Of a DNA stretch of 64,000 nt, positions 44,873 through 53,995 are shown one piece after another. The stretch lies in assembly GCA_963813415.1 (NCBI GenBank), contig CAWEYW010000016.1:25888-89887 (forward strand), written 5' to 3'. The notes under the pieces are model-generated. The model saw nothing but the letters and a program-made list of their open reading frames with translations. It did no database searches and was not told where the DNA came from. This stretch comes from CAIWHR01 sp963813415. Its GTDB lineage: Bacteria; Pseudomonadota; Gammaproteobacteria; Burkholderiales; Casimicrobiaceae. Position 1 is the first letter of the stretch. Each line of letters starts with the position of its first letter. The position numbers and the translations under genes are program-made.

Positions 44873-46960
44873 CTAAGCCGGCAGCCCGCTCCGGCGCAGC
44901 GTGCGCGCGGTGGGCAGCACGGCGATCGCGTGCCGGAAGCGCGCCAGTACCCGATCGATTTCGGCACCCGGTGCGGTTGCCGTGCGGCCGTAGCGCAGCT
45001 CGGCATACGCTTCGCCCATGACCATGAAGGCTGCCGCGAATGCCGGCCAGCGAGTGGCCGCGCGCTGCAGGTACGCGAGGGGACCCTCGTGCGCTTCGCG
45101 CGGCAGTCCGGCGCGTGCGAGCCGTCTGCAGAGCGCGTTCCAGGACAGCACGATGCGATCGTCACGCTGCCGGTGGCGCAGCGCGAACCAGAGCAGCAGC
45201 CCGCCGGCCCAGGCGGCAGTGAGCAGCGAAACGCCGAGCACGATCTGCCATGGCGCCCAGCGCTCGAGCTGGAAATAGCGCCACAGCATGCGCTGCTGCT
45301 CGAAGTTGAAACCGACGACGTTGCGCCGCCAGTCGTGATTGATCCCGTCCCACGCGAGCTGCAGCGTGCGGATCCAGCCTTCGTCGCGACGCGCGAGCAA
45401 AGGAACGCGATCGTCGCTCGGCAAGGCTGCGCCCAGCCCGAGCTCGATGCGCGACGGCGCGACGGCGGCAGTGGGATCGAAGCGTCGCCATTGCCCGTTC
45501 ACCAGCGCCTCGGCCCACGCGTGCGCGTCGGACTGCCGGACGATCAGGTAGCCGCCATTGGGATTGATCTCGCCACCCTGATAGCCGGTCACGACGCGCG
45601 CGGGGATGCCTGCGGCGCGCAGCAGCACCACGAACGCACCCGCATAGTGTTCGCAAAAGCCGCGCCGCGTGTCGAACAGGAAGCCATCCACCGCATCGTG
45701 GTCGAGGCGCGGTGGCGAGAGGGTGTAGTAGAACGGTTCGGCCCGAAACCAGGCGAGCACGGCGGCGATGAAGGCAAGGTCGTCGGGATATTCCTCGCGG
45801 AGCCCGCGGGCCAGGGCGCGGGCACGCGGACTGCCGCGAGGCAGCTCGAGATTCTCGCGGCGCTCGAGCTCGCCCGGGGCGCCGCTCGCCCCCGGATACG
45901 AGCTCGCAATCAGCGACAGCTGCGTGTAGCGCAGCGTCTGCACGACAGGGGTGCGGGCGAGCAGTTGCTGATCGCGCGTCAGATAGCCGATCTCCACATT
46001 TTGCGGGTCGACACCCGGATCGGTGCTCTGCGGCAGGTCCGCGGGCAGGTCGAGCGCGAACAGCGACGTCTTGTAGTGCGGTTCGAGGGTGACGGTGTAG
46101 AGCACGGTGGGTGCGCCGCGCGTGAGTGCAATGCGCCCGCCACCGCGGCGGCCCGGCGCGGGCGACCACTCGTCGCCGTCGAAATGGGAGAATACCGGCC
46201 CGCGCCAATAGCGGCTGTGCGCTGGTGGTATCTCGGTCGCGAAGTCCACGCGGAAGGCCACCGCATCGGAGAGCGAGAGATCGCTGATCGAGCCCGGGTG
46301 CATCCGTTCCGAAAGGCCGCTGCGCGCCGCGACGTCGGAGGGCAGCCCCCACAACGGCGCCGACAGTCGCGGGAACAGCACGAAGAGCAGCAGCGCGAGC
46401 GGAATGCCCTCGATCAGCATTCGCGTGGCACGACGCAATGGGTCGCGCAGCCGCTTGTCGCCCTTCACGTGTCCGGGTGGGGCGAGCCACTGCAACGCCG
46501 CGGCGAGCAGCACCAGGCCGGGAATCGATGCTGCGGCCGCGAGCAGCGACTGGTTGTAGAAGAACGGCGTGACCATCAGGAACATCGCCAGGCACACGAG
46601 CAGCGTTCCGTCACGGACGGTGCGCGCCTCCACGAACTTGATCGCGACCAGCATGAACAGGAATGCAACGCAGGGGTCGCGGCCGAGGAAGATGCCGTAG
46701 GTGTAGCGCAACGCGATCGCGACACCGAGGGCCATCAGCGCGAGCACATACGATGGAATGCGCGCCAGCAAGCGATCGCGCTCGGCGAGCGGGCGGCGCT
46801 GCAGCGCGATGCGCAACGCGATGAACAGCATGCCGAACAACGCCACCCAGGGCGGCATGTAGAACGCCTGCGGCAATTGCACGGCAAGCAGCAGCGCCCC
46901 GAGCCAGCGCACCTGCGTGTCGTCGAGCAATGCGGGTCGCCGTCGCATGCCGGTGCTCAC
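44873..46960 (-). CDS. tgpA: Transglutaminase-like membrane protein (TgpA/DUF3488)
   Basis: TgpA-type proteins carry a periplasmic transglutaminase-like domain between membrane helices; the P. aeruginosa member is essential. The 695 residues have about six N-terminal helices (to about 200). The catalytic-type triad follows: Cys436 in RRGFCEHYAGAF, His480 in SDAHAWAEAL and Asp495 in RRFDPTAAV. One further helix is near 555-580, with a DUF4129-like cytoplasmic tail. The ATG overlaps the DUF58 stop. It forms the familiar moxR-DUF58-tgpA set. The substrate is unknown. Confidence 0.9.
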   Translation of the reverse strand: MSTGMRRRPALLDDTQVRWLGALLLAVQLPQAFYMPPWVALFGMLFIALRIALQRRPLAERDRLLARIPSYVLALMALGVAIALRYTYGIFLGRDPCVAFLFMLVAIKFVEARTVRDGTLLVCLAMFLMVTPFFYNQSLLAAAASIPGLVLLAAALQWLAPPGHVKGDKRLRDPLRRATRMLIEGIPLALLLFVLFPRLSAPLWGLPSDVAARSGLSERMHPGSISDLSLSDAVAFRVDFATEIPPAHSRYWRGPVFSHFDGDEWSPAPGRRGGGRIALTRGAPTVLYTVTLEPHYKTSLFALDLPADLPQSTDPGVDPQNVEIGYLTRDQQLLARTPVVQTLRYTQLSLIASSYPGASGAPGELERRENLELPRGSPRARALARGLREEYPDDLAFIAAVLAWFRAEPFYYTLSPPRLDHDAVDGFLFDTRRGFCEHYAGAFVVLLRAAGIPARVVTGYQGGEINPNGGYLIVRQSDAHAWAEALVNGQWRRFDPTAAVAPSRIELGLGAALPSDDRVPLLARRDEGWIRTLQLAWDGINHDWRRNVVGFNFEQQRMLWRYFQLERWAPWQIVLGVSLLTAAWAGGLLLWFALRHRQRDDRIVLSWNALCRRLARAGLPREAHEGPLAYLQRAATRWPAFAAAFMVMGEAYAELRYGRTATAPGAEIDRVLARFRHAIAVLPTARTLRRSGLPA

Positions 46961-47940
46961 TGTGCTTCGTGCGGCAGCAGCGCAAGCGTGGTCAGTGCGG
47001 CGCGGCGCTGCTCACGGCCCTGGCCGAGCACGAGCTGTGTTCTCGGGAGGGAAAGTGCGAACGGTCGGGCCGCCCGCTCGGCGGCGAGCACCCAGGCAGT
47101 CAGTCGTGCGATGCGCGCCTCGCGGCCCATGCCTTCGGGCAGCGCATCCCATGCGAGCGTGAGGGGGCCGCCACCGCCGGCCCCCTCGAATTGCTTGGTA
47201 TGCCAGCCGGCGCCACGCGCCACCGACTTCCACGCGACGCGCTGCAGCGGGTCACCGGGGCGGTAATCACGCAGGCCCGCGAGGTCGGCATCCTCGCTGC
47301 CCGCGGCCGGCACGGCATGATGGCCCGCGCGTCCCAATGGCAGCGGCGGCGGCGACGGCTCGGGCGCGGGATAGACGACACCTTCGAGCGGGAAGTGCAC
47401 GTACGCCCAGGCGCGCCACAGTCCCACCGGATAGTCGGACCTCAGCGTCACGCGTCCGAGCGCCATGCGTCCGCGGCGTTCGGCGGTGCGATGCAACGTA
47501 ACCGAGAGCGCGGAGCCTGCCGGCACGTCGAAGCGCCGCGACTCCGCGTCGCCCGCGGCAAGGATGAAGCCGCGACGAATGCCCGAGCCACCGGTGAGCG
47601 ACAGCACGAATGGCAGCGTCCCGCCGGCGAACGTCTCGCCCGCCGCCAACGGTCGCACGGCGATGCCGGCGAGATTGCGGAAGGTGTGCAGCAGTGCGGC
47701 GGCGCCAAAGCCGATCAGCAGGAACGTGATGGCGAAGCCGAGCGACAGCGAATAGTTGAGCGACGTCAGCAGCATCATCCCGAGCGTCCCCAGGACCGCC
47801 ATACCACGGCGCGTGGGCATGATGTAGATGCGACTGTGGCGCAGGCGGACCGGTGCCTCGTCCATCGGTGCACTGCGCCACAATCGCTGGCGCCAGCGCA
47901 CGGCCCAGGACTGCGGGCCCGTGATGACGGCGGAGGACAT
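46957..47940 (-). CDS. DUF58 family protein
   Basis: DUF58 proteins accompany MoxR ATPases and often carry a von Willebrand-like fold. The 327 residues show two membrane helices near 45-90 (MAVLGTLGMMLLTSLNYSLSLGFAITFLLIGFGAAAL), then a beta-rich region. The DUF58 motif LRDYRPGDPLQRVAWKSVAR is near residue 230. Its role is inferred from context: moxR is 28 bases upstream and tgpA overlaps at the 3' end. Confidence 0.9.
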   Translation of the reverse strand: MSSAVITGPQSWAVRWRQRLWRSAPMDEAPVRLRHSRIYIMPTRRGMAVLGTLGMMLLTSLNYSLSLGFAITFLLIGFGAAALLHTFRNLAGIAVRPLAAGETFAGGTLPFVLSLTGGSGIRRGFILAAGDAESRRFDVPAGSALSVTLHRTAERRGRMALGRVTLRSDYPVGLWRAWAYVHFPLEGVVYPAPEPSPPPLPLGRAGHHAVPAAGSEDADLAGLRDYRPGDPLQRVAWKSVARGAGWHTKQFEGAGGGGPLTLAWDALPEGMGREARIARLTAWVLAAERAARPFALSLPRTQLVLGQGREQRRAALTTLALLPHEAQ

Positions 47941-47968
47941 CAGCGACGTTGCGCAGCCACGCCGTGCT

Positions 47969-48940
47969 TCAGGCGACCGCCACGCTCTTCAGCAGGGATT
48001 GCGCATGCACGGCGCCGGCGCGTGCACCGGAGGCAAGCCGATGACCGGCCACCGACGGGAACACCGCCTGCACGTCCTCCGGCACCACCATGGGCCTGCC
48101 GGCCAGCAGCGCCCAGGCACGCGCTGCAGCCACCAGCAGCAAGCCGGCGCGCGGCGACAGCCCGCGACGCATGCCGGCGTCGGCCGCGTGTGACACCTTG
48201 TCTTCGGTGGTGCCGCGCGTGGCGGCGAGGAGCGCCTGCACGTAATCGAGCAGCGCAGGCGCGACATGCACCGCTGCCGCTTCGCGCTGCCATTCCAGCA
48301 GGGTGGGGGGATCGCACAACGCGGTGAGCTGCGGAATCTGCGCGCGGCGATCGCCCCCGCTCAGGAGCTCGCGCTCGGCGGCCGGATCCGGATAACCGAT
48401 CTCGATCGCCATCAGGAAGCGGTCGAGCTGCGATTCAGGCAGGGGATAGGCTCCGATCTGCTCGACCGGATTCTGCGTTGCGATGACGAAGAACGGCTCC
48501 GACAGCTTGCGTGTCTGGCCGTCCAGCGACACCTGGCGCTCTTCCATCGCTTCGAGCAGTGCGCTTTGCGTCTTGGGCGGCGCACGGTTGATCTCGTCGG
48601 CAAGCAGCACCGAGTTGAATACCGGTCCCGGATGAAACCGGAATGCCTGCGTCGCCTGGTCGAAGATCGACACGCCAAGCACATCGGCGGGGAGCAGGTC
48701 GCTCGTGAACTGGACGCGCGAGTAGCGCAGCCCGAGCGTCGCCGACAGCGCCTGCGCGAGCGTCGACTTGCCGACGCCCGGAATGTCCTCGATCAGGAGG
48801 TGCCCGCGCGCCAGCAGGCAGGCGAGCGCAAGGCGCAGCGCGTGTTGCTTGCCGACGACAATCCGGTCGAGTTGCGCAAGCACCGCAGCGAGACGCTCCG
48901 GCACGGGTACGGCGGCTTCGGTGAGGGTTCTGACAGTCAT
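47969..48940 (-). CDS. MoxR-family AAA+ ATPase
   Basis: MoxR ATPases act as chaperones for maturation of specific complexes. The 323 residues have Walker A EDIPGVGKSTLAQ, Walker B VLLADEINRAPPKTQ, the sensor ATQNPVEQIGAYPLPESQLDRF and a C-terminal lid domain. It leads the three-gene set with DUF58 and tgpA. The second copy of the palindromic repeat starts 13 bases before its ATG, in the promoter/leader region. Confidence 0.92.
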   Translation of the reverse strand: MTVRTLTEAAVPVPERLAAVLAQLDRIVVGKQHALRLALACLLARGHLLIEDIPGVGKSTLAQALSATLGLRYSRVQFTSDLLPADVLGVSIFDQATQAFRFHPGPVFNSVLLADEINRAPPKTQSALLEAMEERQVSLDGQTRKLSEPFFVIATQNPVEQIGAYPLPESQLDRFLMAIEIGYPDPAAERELLSGGDRRAQIPQLTALCDPPTLLEWQREAAAVHVAPALLDYVQALLAATRGTTEDKVSHAADAGMRRGLSPRAGLLLVAAARAWALLAGRPMVVPEDVQAVFPSVAGHRLASGARAGAVHAQSLLKSVAVA

Positions 48941-48953
48941 GGGAAGTGAATGT

Positions 48954-49021
48954 AATGGGGTCAGGTTAAGTTATCAGGATGGGGCGGCGCTCCGAAGGCG
49001 ATAAATTAACCTGACCCCATT
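48954..49021. repeat. Palindromic repeat, copy 2 (AATGGGGTCAG family)
   Basis: A 68-base inverted repeat. The left arm (48954-48975) begins AATGGGGTCAGGTTAA and ends GTTATC. The right arm (49000-49021) pairs with one mismatch in 22. The 24-base centre differs from copy 1. Where copy 1 has GATCA in its arms, copy 2 has GGTTA, and each change is matched on the other arm. It lies between the divergent moxR and HDAC-like genes, close to the moxR start. Confidence 0.8.
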
Positions 49022-49060
49022 ACGGCGCCATTACAGCACTGTAGCCCAGCGGTCGGTGCC

Positions 49061-49090
49061 TAGTCATCACCGCCCGGCGCACGCTACACT
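49061..49090 (+). promoter_or_regulatory. Promoter candidate for the HDAC-like gene
   Basis: TAGTCA, an 18-base spacer and TACACT match the sigma70 consensus at four of six positions each. It ends about 98 bases before the GTG start and directly after the palindromic repeat. Confidence 0.35.
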
Positions 49091-49188
49091 CCACAGGGCG
49101 GCAGAACCGGTGCACTACTGTCTGTCCAGTGCAGCATGGCCGCGCGCCGCCCATTGCGGATGACCGCATGCACCCCGCAGGAATCTTC

Positions 49189-50112
49189 GTGCCGACTGCC
49201 TACATCACCCATCCCTCGTGCCTGCTCCACGACATGGGGGCGTATCACCCGGAGTGCCCCGACCGCCTCCACGCCATCAGCGATCGCCTGATCAGCGCGG
49301 GCCTCGACGGCTACCTGGTGCACCTCACCGCGCCTCTCGCCACGCGCGAGCAGCTCGAGCGCGTGCACAGCGCAACCTATATCGACGAGATCGAGGCCGC
49401 GAGCCCGGAGGATGGCCTCTATTACATCGATCCCGACACGGCGCTCAACCCGCATTCGCTCGCTGCTGCGCAGCATGCCGCCGGTGCCGTGGTCATGGCC
49501 ACCGATGGGGTGATGCGCGCGGAATACCAGCGCGCATTCTGTGCGGTGCGCCCGCCCGGCCATCACGCCGAGCGGCGCCGCGCGATGGGATTCTGCCTGT
49601 TCAACAACGTCGCCGTCGGCGCCGCCCATGCACTCGAGGAACACGGCGCGAAGCGCGTGGCCATCATCGACTTCGACGTGCACCACGGCAACGGCACGGA
49701 AAATATCTTCAGCGACGACGACCGCGTGCTGATGGTGTCGACGTTCCAGCATCCGCTCTATCCGTACTCCGGCACCGACAACCCCGCGCCCAACATGGTC
49801 AACATACCGCTGGCGGCGGGCGCCGGGTCGGACGCCTTCCGTGCAGCAGTGACCGGCCACTGGCTGCCGGCTCTCGAGCAGCACCGGCCGGAAATCCTGT
49901 TCGTGTCCGCGGGTTTCGATGCGCATCGCGAGGATCCGCTCGCCGGCTTGCGTTTCACCGAGGCCGATTACGCCTGGGTGACGCGCGAGCTCGTGAGCGT
50001 GGCGAACCGCCACGGCAACGGGCGCATCGTGTCGAGCCTCGAGGGCGGTTACTCCCTGTCCGCTCTTGGCCGCAGCGCCACCGAGCACGTACGGGAGCTC
50101 CTCGCAGGATGA
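49189..50112 (+). CDS. Histone deacetylase-like amidohydrolase
   Basis: Bacterial class II HDAC-like enzymes remove acetyl groups from small amines or proteins with a zinc ion. The 307-residue product shows ITHPSCLLHDMGAYHPECPDRL and RPPGHHAERRRAMGFCLFNN with the His pair. The zinc-ligand loop DFDVHHGNGT and SAGFDAHREDPL with the second Asp follow. I choose the GTG at 49189 because AGGA lies six bases upstream and the length fits the family. Starts at 49168 (ATG) and 49129 (GTG) are possible. Confidence 0.88.
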   Translation: MPTAYITHPSCLLHDMGAYHPECPDRLHAISDRLISAGLDGYLVHLTAPLATREQLERVHSATYIDEIEAASPEDGLYYIDPDTALNPHSLAAAQHAAGAVVMATDGVMRAEYQRAFCAVRPPGHHAERRRAMGFCLFNNVAVGAAHALEEHGAKRVAIIDFDVHHGNGTENIFSDDDRVLMVSTFQHPLYPYSGTDNPAPNMVNIPLAAGAGSDAFRAAVTGHWLPALEQHRPEILFVSAGFDAHREDPLAGLRFTEADYAWVTRELVSVANRHGNGRIVSSLEGGYSLSALGRSATEHVRELLAG

Positions 50113-50169
50113 GAATGGCAGTGCGTCGGCAGTGCGCGTGATCCAGGCGCAACGGCGAAAGGCAAAGGC

Positions 50170-50874
50170 ATGGAGCGGCGCGGCTTCCTCAAAACGTGTG
50201 CAGCGTTGTCCGGCGCGGCGGGTCTTGCCGCGGCGGCACACTCTTGGGCGCAGGCCGCGCCGCGGCGCTATGCGCGAACGCGCCTCGTCGATATCCACGG
50301 CAGTCCCATCAAGGCGCAGGCGCTCGAAGTCGACACCAATTACCTTTTCGACTATCCCTATGCGGCAACGCCGTGCTTCCTCCTGAATCTCGGGCGCGCG
50401 GTCACCGCGCCGGCCGAGCTCGTTCGGCAGGACGGCGCCCGCTACGCATGGCAGGGCGGCGTCGGCAGCACGCGCTCGGTCGTTGCGTTCTCCGCGATCT
50501 GTGCGCACAAGCTCGCGTATCCGACGCGCGAGGTGAGCTTCATCCGGTACCAGGCGCGATCTTCGGCGACGTCCGATGCGCGCGTCATTCACTGTTGCGC
50601 GGATCACAGCGTCTACGACCCTGCCGGCGGGGCGCGCGTGGTGGCAGGCCCCGCGCCCCAGCCGCTTGCCGCCATCGTGCTCGAGCACGACCCCGCGAGC
50701 GACGAGCTGTGGGCCGTCGGCACCCAGGGCGCCGAGCAGTTCGACGCATTCTTCGCGAAGTACGACTTCAAGCTTGCGATGGAATACGGCCAGGGACGCG
50801 CGCGGCAAGCGGTGCAGGAGCGCACCGTCGTGCGCGAGCTGACCCAATACTGCCGGCGCACGATCGAGTGCTGA
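50170..50874 (+). CDS. Tat-exported Rieske [2Fe-2S] protein
   Basis: The 234-residue product begins MERRGFLKTCAALSG, a twin-arginine signal ending near AHSWAQA, so it is probably exported folded. It carries Rieske ligands as Cys111-x-His113 (ICAHKLAYP) and Cys143-x-x-His146 (HCCADHSVYDP), with an extra Cys at 142. The spacing between pairs is about 30 residues. No cytochrome bc or oxygenase partner is adjacent, so its redox partner is unknown. It lies 57 bases after the HDAC-like gene. Confidence 0.82.
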   Translation: MERRGFLKTCAALSGAAGLAAAAHSWAQAAPRRYARTRLVDIHGSPIKAQALEVDTNYLFDYPYAATPCFLLNLGRAVTAPAELVRQDGARYAWQGGVGSTRSVVAFSAICAHKLAYPTREVSFIRYQARSSATSDARVIHCCADHSVYDPAGGARVVAGPAPQPLAAIVLEHDPASDELWAVGTQGAEQFDAFFAKYDFKLAMEYGQGRARQAVQERTVVRELTQYCRRTIEC

Positions 50875-50938
50875 GCCGCGCCCGCGCCCCGCGGTCGCTG
50901 GGCAGGCATTGCGTGCGACGCGCCGGCGCTGCAGCCAC

Positions 50939-51712
50939 ATGACCGCCGCGATCCGCGTCGAGCGCCTGCGCAAGTCCTACGGTGCGATCGAGGCCGTGCG
51001 GGACATCTCGTTCACCGTGACCGCCGGCACCACTACGGCGCTTCTCGGTGGCAATGGCGCGGGCAAGACGACCACGCTGTCGATGCTGCTCGGCGTGCTG
51101 ACGCCCAGCGCGGGTGAAATCCACGTGCTGGGCCAGGACATGCGCCGGCATCGTCACCGCGTGCTGCCGCGCATGAACTTCACCTCGCCGTATGTCGATT
51201 TGCCGAAGCGGCTCACGGTCCTCGAAAATCTCCGCGTGTTCGCCGATCTCTACGGCATTCGCGACCCGCGGCAGCGCATCGATGCCGTGGCCGCGGACTG
51301 CGACATCACCGCGTTGCTGCGCCGCCCGTACGGCGAGCTGTCGGCGGGCCAGCGCACGCGCGTGTCGCTCGCGAAAGCGGTGCTGAACGAGCCCGACGTG
51401 CTGCTGCTCGATGAGCCGACCGCTTCGCTCGACCCGGACATCGGCGATCGCATGCGTACGTATCTCGAGCATTACCAGCGCCGTACGGGTTGCACGATGC
51501 TGCTCGCGTCGCACCACATGGGCGAGGTCGAGCGACTTTGCCAGGACGTGATCATGCTGCGCGCCGGACAGGTCGTGGACCAGGGCTCGCCGCAGGCACT
51601 GCTCGGGCGTTATGGCCGCGACACGATGGAGGACGTATTCCTGGATGTCGCCCGCGGCCGTGCCGTGGGCGAGCGCAGCCCCGGCCAGGGTGCCGAGGAG
51701 TTCCCCGTCTGA
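50939..51712 (+). CDS. ABC-2 type exporter, ATP-binding subunit
   Basis: The 257-residue product powers the permease encoded next. It has Walker A GGNGAGKTTT, the signature LSAGQRTRVSLAKAVLNEP and Walker B VLLLDEPTASLDPD, followed by the switch His in LLASHHMGEVE. The overall layout resembles NodI/drug-export ATPases. The stop overlaps the permease ATG as TGATG. The exported substrate is unknown. Confidence 0.92.
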   Translation: MTAAIRVERLRKSYGAIEAVRDISFTVTAGTTTALLGGNGAGKTTTLSMLLGVLTPSAGEIHVLGQDMRRHRHRVLPRMNFTSPYVDLPKRLTVLENLRVFADLYGIRDPRQRIDAVAADCDITALLRRPYGELSAGQRTRVSLAKAVLNEPDVLLLDEPTASLDPDIGDRMRTYLEHYQRRTGCTMLLASHHMGEVERLCQDVIMLRAGQVVDQGSPQALLGRYGRDTMEDVFLDVARGRAVGERSPGQGAEEFPV

Positions 51713-52533
51713 TGGCCATTGCGCAGGACACCGGAACGACCGCGTCTGCCCGCCGCGTGCTCGCGCTGGTACGCCGTCACGCGTACCTGCTGCTGAAGTC
51801 GTGGCCGCGCATGGTCTCGATGGCGTATTACCCGACGGTGACCATGGTGCTGTGGGCGTTCCTCACGCTTTACCTCGCCCCGAACGCCAGCTTCCTGCAG
51901 AGTGCGCCCGGGTTCTTCATCGGCGCGGTGCTGCTTTGGGACGTGCTCTTTCGCGGCCAGCTCGGGGTGTCGCTGACCTACGTCGAAGAGCTGTACGCGC
52001 GCAATCTCGGCAATCTGTTCGTCAGCCCGTTGACGCTGCCCGAGTTCATCATGGGGCAGCTCGTGATGAGCGTGCTGCGCACCTTGATCGGCGTGGGCGG
52101 CGCCTGCCTGTTTGCGTGGCTGCTGTTTCGCTACTCGATCTTCTCGATGGGCCTGCCGCTGATCGCGTTTTTCACGCAGCTGCTCGTGTTCGGATGGGGC
52201 ATCGGCCTGGCCGTCTCGGGCATGATCATGCGCTGGGGCCTGGGTGCGGAAGAGCTCGCGTGGGCCGCGATATTCCTGATCGCGCCAGTATCCGGCGTGT
52301 ACTACCCGATCAGCGTGCTGCCCGGGTGGCTGCAGGCCGTTGCGTATGCCTTGCCTTCCGCGCACGTGTTCGAGGGGATGCGTTCCGTGCTGCTGCGCGG
52401 CGCGTTCCGGTGGGATCACTTCTGGGCGGCGCTCGTCCTGGATCTCGTCTACCTCGCGCTGGGCATCACGCTCTTCGCCCTGGCGGTGCGGCACGCGCGC
52501 GGCCGCGGCGCACTGTTGCAGATGGGAGAGTAG
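51712..52533 (+). CDS. ABC-2 type exporter, permease subunit
   Basis: The 273 residues have six membrane helices in the ABC-2 pattern: one near 35-55, then FFIGAVLLWDVLFRGQLG and VLRTLIGVGGACLFAWLL. LLVFGWGIGLAVSGMIM, AAIFLIAPVSGVYYPISVLPGW (the conserved ABC-2 loop) and a final helix near 240-260 complete it. It overlaps the ATPase gene by one base, so the two are translated together. Confidence 0.9.
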   Translation: MAIAQDTGTTASARRVLALVRRHAYLLLKSWPRMVSMAYYPTVTMVLWAFLTLYLAPNASFLQSAPGFFIGAVLLWDVLFRGQLGVSLTYVEELYARNLGNLFVSPLTLPEFIMGQLVMSVLRTLIGVGGACLFAWLLFRYSIFSMGLPLIAFFTQLLVFGWGIGLAVSGMIMRWGLGAEELAWAAIFLIAPVSGVYYPISVLPGWLQAVAYALPSAHVFEGMRSVLLRGAFRWDHFWAALVLDLVYLALGITLFALAVRHARGRGALLQMGE

Positions 52534-52597
52534 CGCGGCGTCCCCCGGGGCGCGCACGGGGGGCATCGAATTGCCGTGGCGTGCGCGACGCCGCAGA

Positions 52598-53470
52598 ATG
52601 CTCGCCATCGACGTATTTCCGTCGTCTCAGACCGATGCCGTGGACGCGCCCACCGACGTCTCGTTCCGTTTCCTCCAGGAGATCGCCGACGATCTCGCCC
52701 GGCGCGACGTGAGTTTTCCCACCTTCGCCGAGGCTACGGCAGCGGTCCGGGCCGCGCTGGCCGATCCGCAGGTCAGCGCCGAACGGGTGGCGAGCGTGGT
52801 CTCGCGCGAGCCGCTGTTATCGGTGAAGCTCGTGCGCCTCGCCAACTCGAGCGCGCTCAATCCCACAGGCAAGGCCGTGAGCGACGTGCGCACGGCGGTG
52901 ATTCGTGTCGGCCTCGCGAACGTGCGCTCGGTCGCCGTGGCGGTCGCCTACGAGCAGCTGCGTGCCGACCGCGCCTTGCGCCAGCATGGCGCCCGCGCCG
53001 AGGCGGCGTGGCGTCACAGCGTCCACGTCGCGGCGCTGTCGCGGGTGATCGCGGGACGCATGACGCGCTTCAGCCCGGACGAGGCGCTCTTCGCCGGCCT
53101 CGTGCACGACATCGGCTACTTCTATCTCCTGTCGCGCACGCCGCGCTACCCGGAGCTCGCCGGTCACCCCGAGGCGCTCGATGCGATCCTGCGTGAATGG
53201 CACCCGAGCATCGGCCAGGCAGTGCTGCACTCGTACAAGCTGCCCGACGCCGTGATCGAAGCGGTTGGCGAGCACGAATCGGCGCCGCAGCGCATTCCAC
53301 CGCGCACCATGGCCGATGTCGTGCGGTTGGCCGTGCTCGTGGCTGCCCCGGGGAACCCGACGCGCGATCCGGCGCTGCCCGCGCCAGCGTTGCGCGACGC
53401 GCAGCTCGATGCGGCGCTGGAGGCGGCGTCCGAAGAGCTGAACTCGCTGGTTTCGGCCCTGCAGACCTGA
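52598..53470 (+). CDS. HDOD-domain signalling protein
   Basis: HDOD domains are HD-GYP relatives without catalytic activity, found in signalling output proteins. The 290 residues start MLAIDVFPSSQTD and show VSREPLLSVKLVRLANSSALNP, the family core. VHDIGYFYLLSRTPRY retains a His-Asp pair, and WHPSIGQAVLHSYKLPDAVIEAVGEHE follows. No partner output domain is fused. It follows the ABC permease by 64 bases. Confidence 0.87.
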   Translation: MLAIDVFPSSQTDAVDAPTDVSFRFLQEIADDLARRDVSFPTFAEATAAVRAALADPQVSAERVASVVSREPLLSVKLVRLANSSALNPTGKAVSDVRTAVIRVGLANVRSVAVAVAYEQLRADRALRQHGARAEAAWRHSVHVAALSRVIAGRMTRFSPDEALFAGLVHDIGYFYLLSRTPRYPELAGHPEALDAILREWHPSIGQAVLHSYKLPDAVIEAVGEHESAPQRIPPRTMADVVRLAVLVAAPGNPTRDPALPAPALRDAQLDAALEAASEELNSLVSALQT

Positions 53471-53494
53471 CGTCGCCCCTGCGGTGCGACACCT

Positions 53495-53875
53495 TCAGGC
53501 GGGCGGCGGCTCGATCAGGAGCGCAGCCAGCACGCGCCGGCCCTCGGCGGCGAGAATGTTGTACGTGCGGCATGCCGCCGCCGTATCCATCACCTCGAGA
53601 CCCACGCCTGCACGGGCAAGGCCCTGGGTGAGACGAGGGTGCGGGAAACGGAGGGTCCGGCCGGTCCCGAGCAGCACGATCTCCGGGTCGCCTTCCAGCA
53701 GCGCCTCGAAATCCGGCGCGGCGAGGCTTTCGAAACCGCCGGCGGCCCAGCCGGCGCGCACCGCGGCGGGTGTCAGCACGACATTGCTGCGATATTCCGT
53801 GGCGTCGATGCGCACCCAGCCCTCGCCCGTGCCGGTGACGAGGTGGCCGTTTGCGGTGGAAAGGTGGAATTTCAT
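53495..53875 (-). CDS. Mth938-like (DUF498) domain protein
   Basis: This small family has a common fold with NDUFAF3, a mitochondrial complex I assembly factor; its bacterial role is unknown. The 126-residue product has GEGWVRIDATEYRSNVVLTP, PEIVLLGTGRTLRFPHPRL and VGLEVMDTAAACRTYNILAAEGRRV, all typical. I take the ATG at MKFHLSTANG. An ATG ten codons earlier is equally lacking a ribosome binding site. It is divergent from alaC and convergent with the HDOD gene. Confidence 0.87.
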   Translation of the reverse strand: MKFHLSTANGHLVTGTGEGWVRIDATEYRSNVVLTPAAVRAGWAAGGFESLAAPDFEALLEGDPEIVLLGTGRTLRFPHPRLTQGLARAGVGLEVMDTAAACRTYNILAAEGRRVLAALLIEPPPA

Positions 53876-53904
53876 CGGCGGCGTCTCAATCAGGGCATTG
53901 TGCA

Positions 53905-53933
53905 TTGCGGCAAGATGTTGCTTCGGCTACGAT
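53905..53933 (+). promoter_or_regulatory. Promoter candidate for alaC-hom-thrC
   Basis: TTGCGG, exactly 17 bases, then TACGAT, ending 62 bases before the alaC ATG in the 120-base divergent gap. No leader peptide with Thr/Ile runs or attenuator was seen. Confidence 0.35.
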
Positions 53934-53995
53934 TGTAGGCTTTTCGCCCCCTCGATCTCGCCGGTGCACACCCTGTCTTGGTGTGCGGCGCACCT

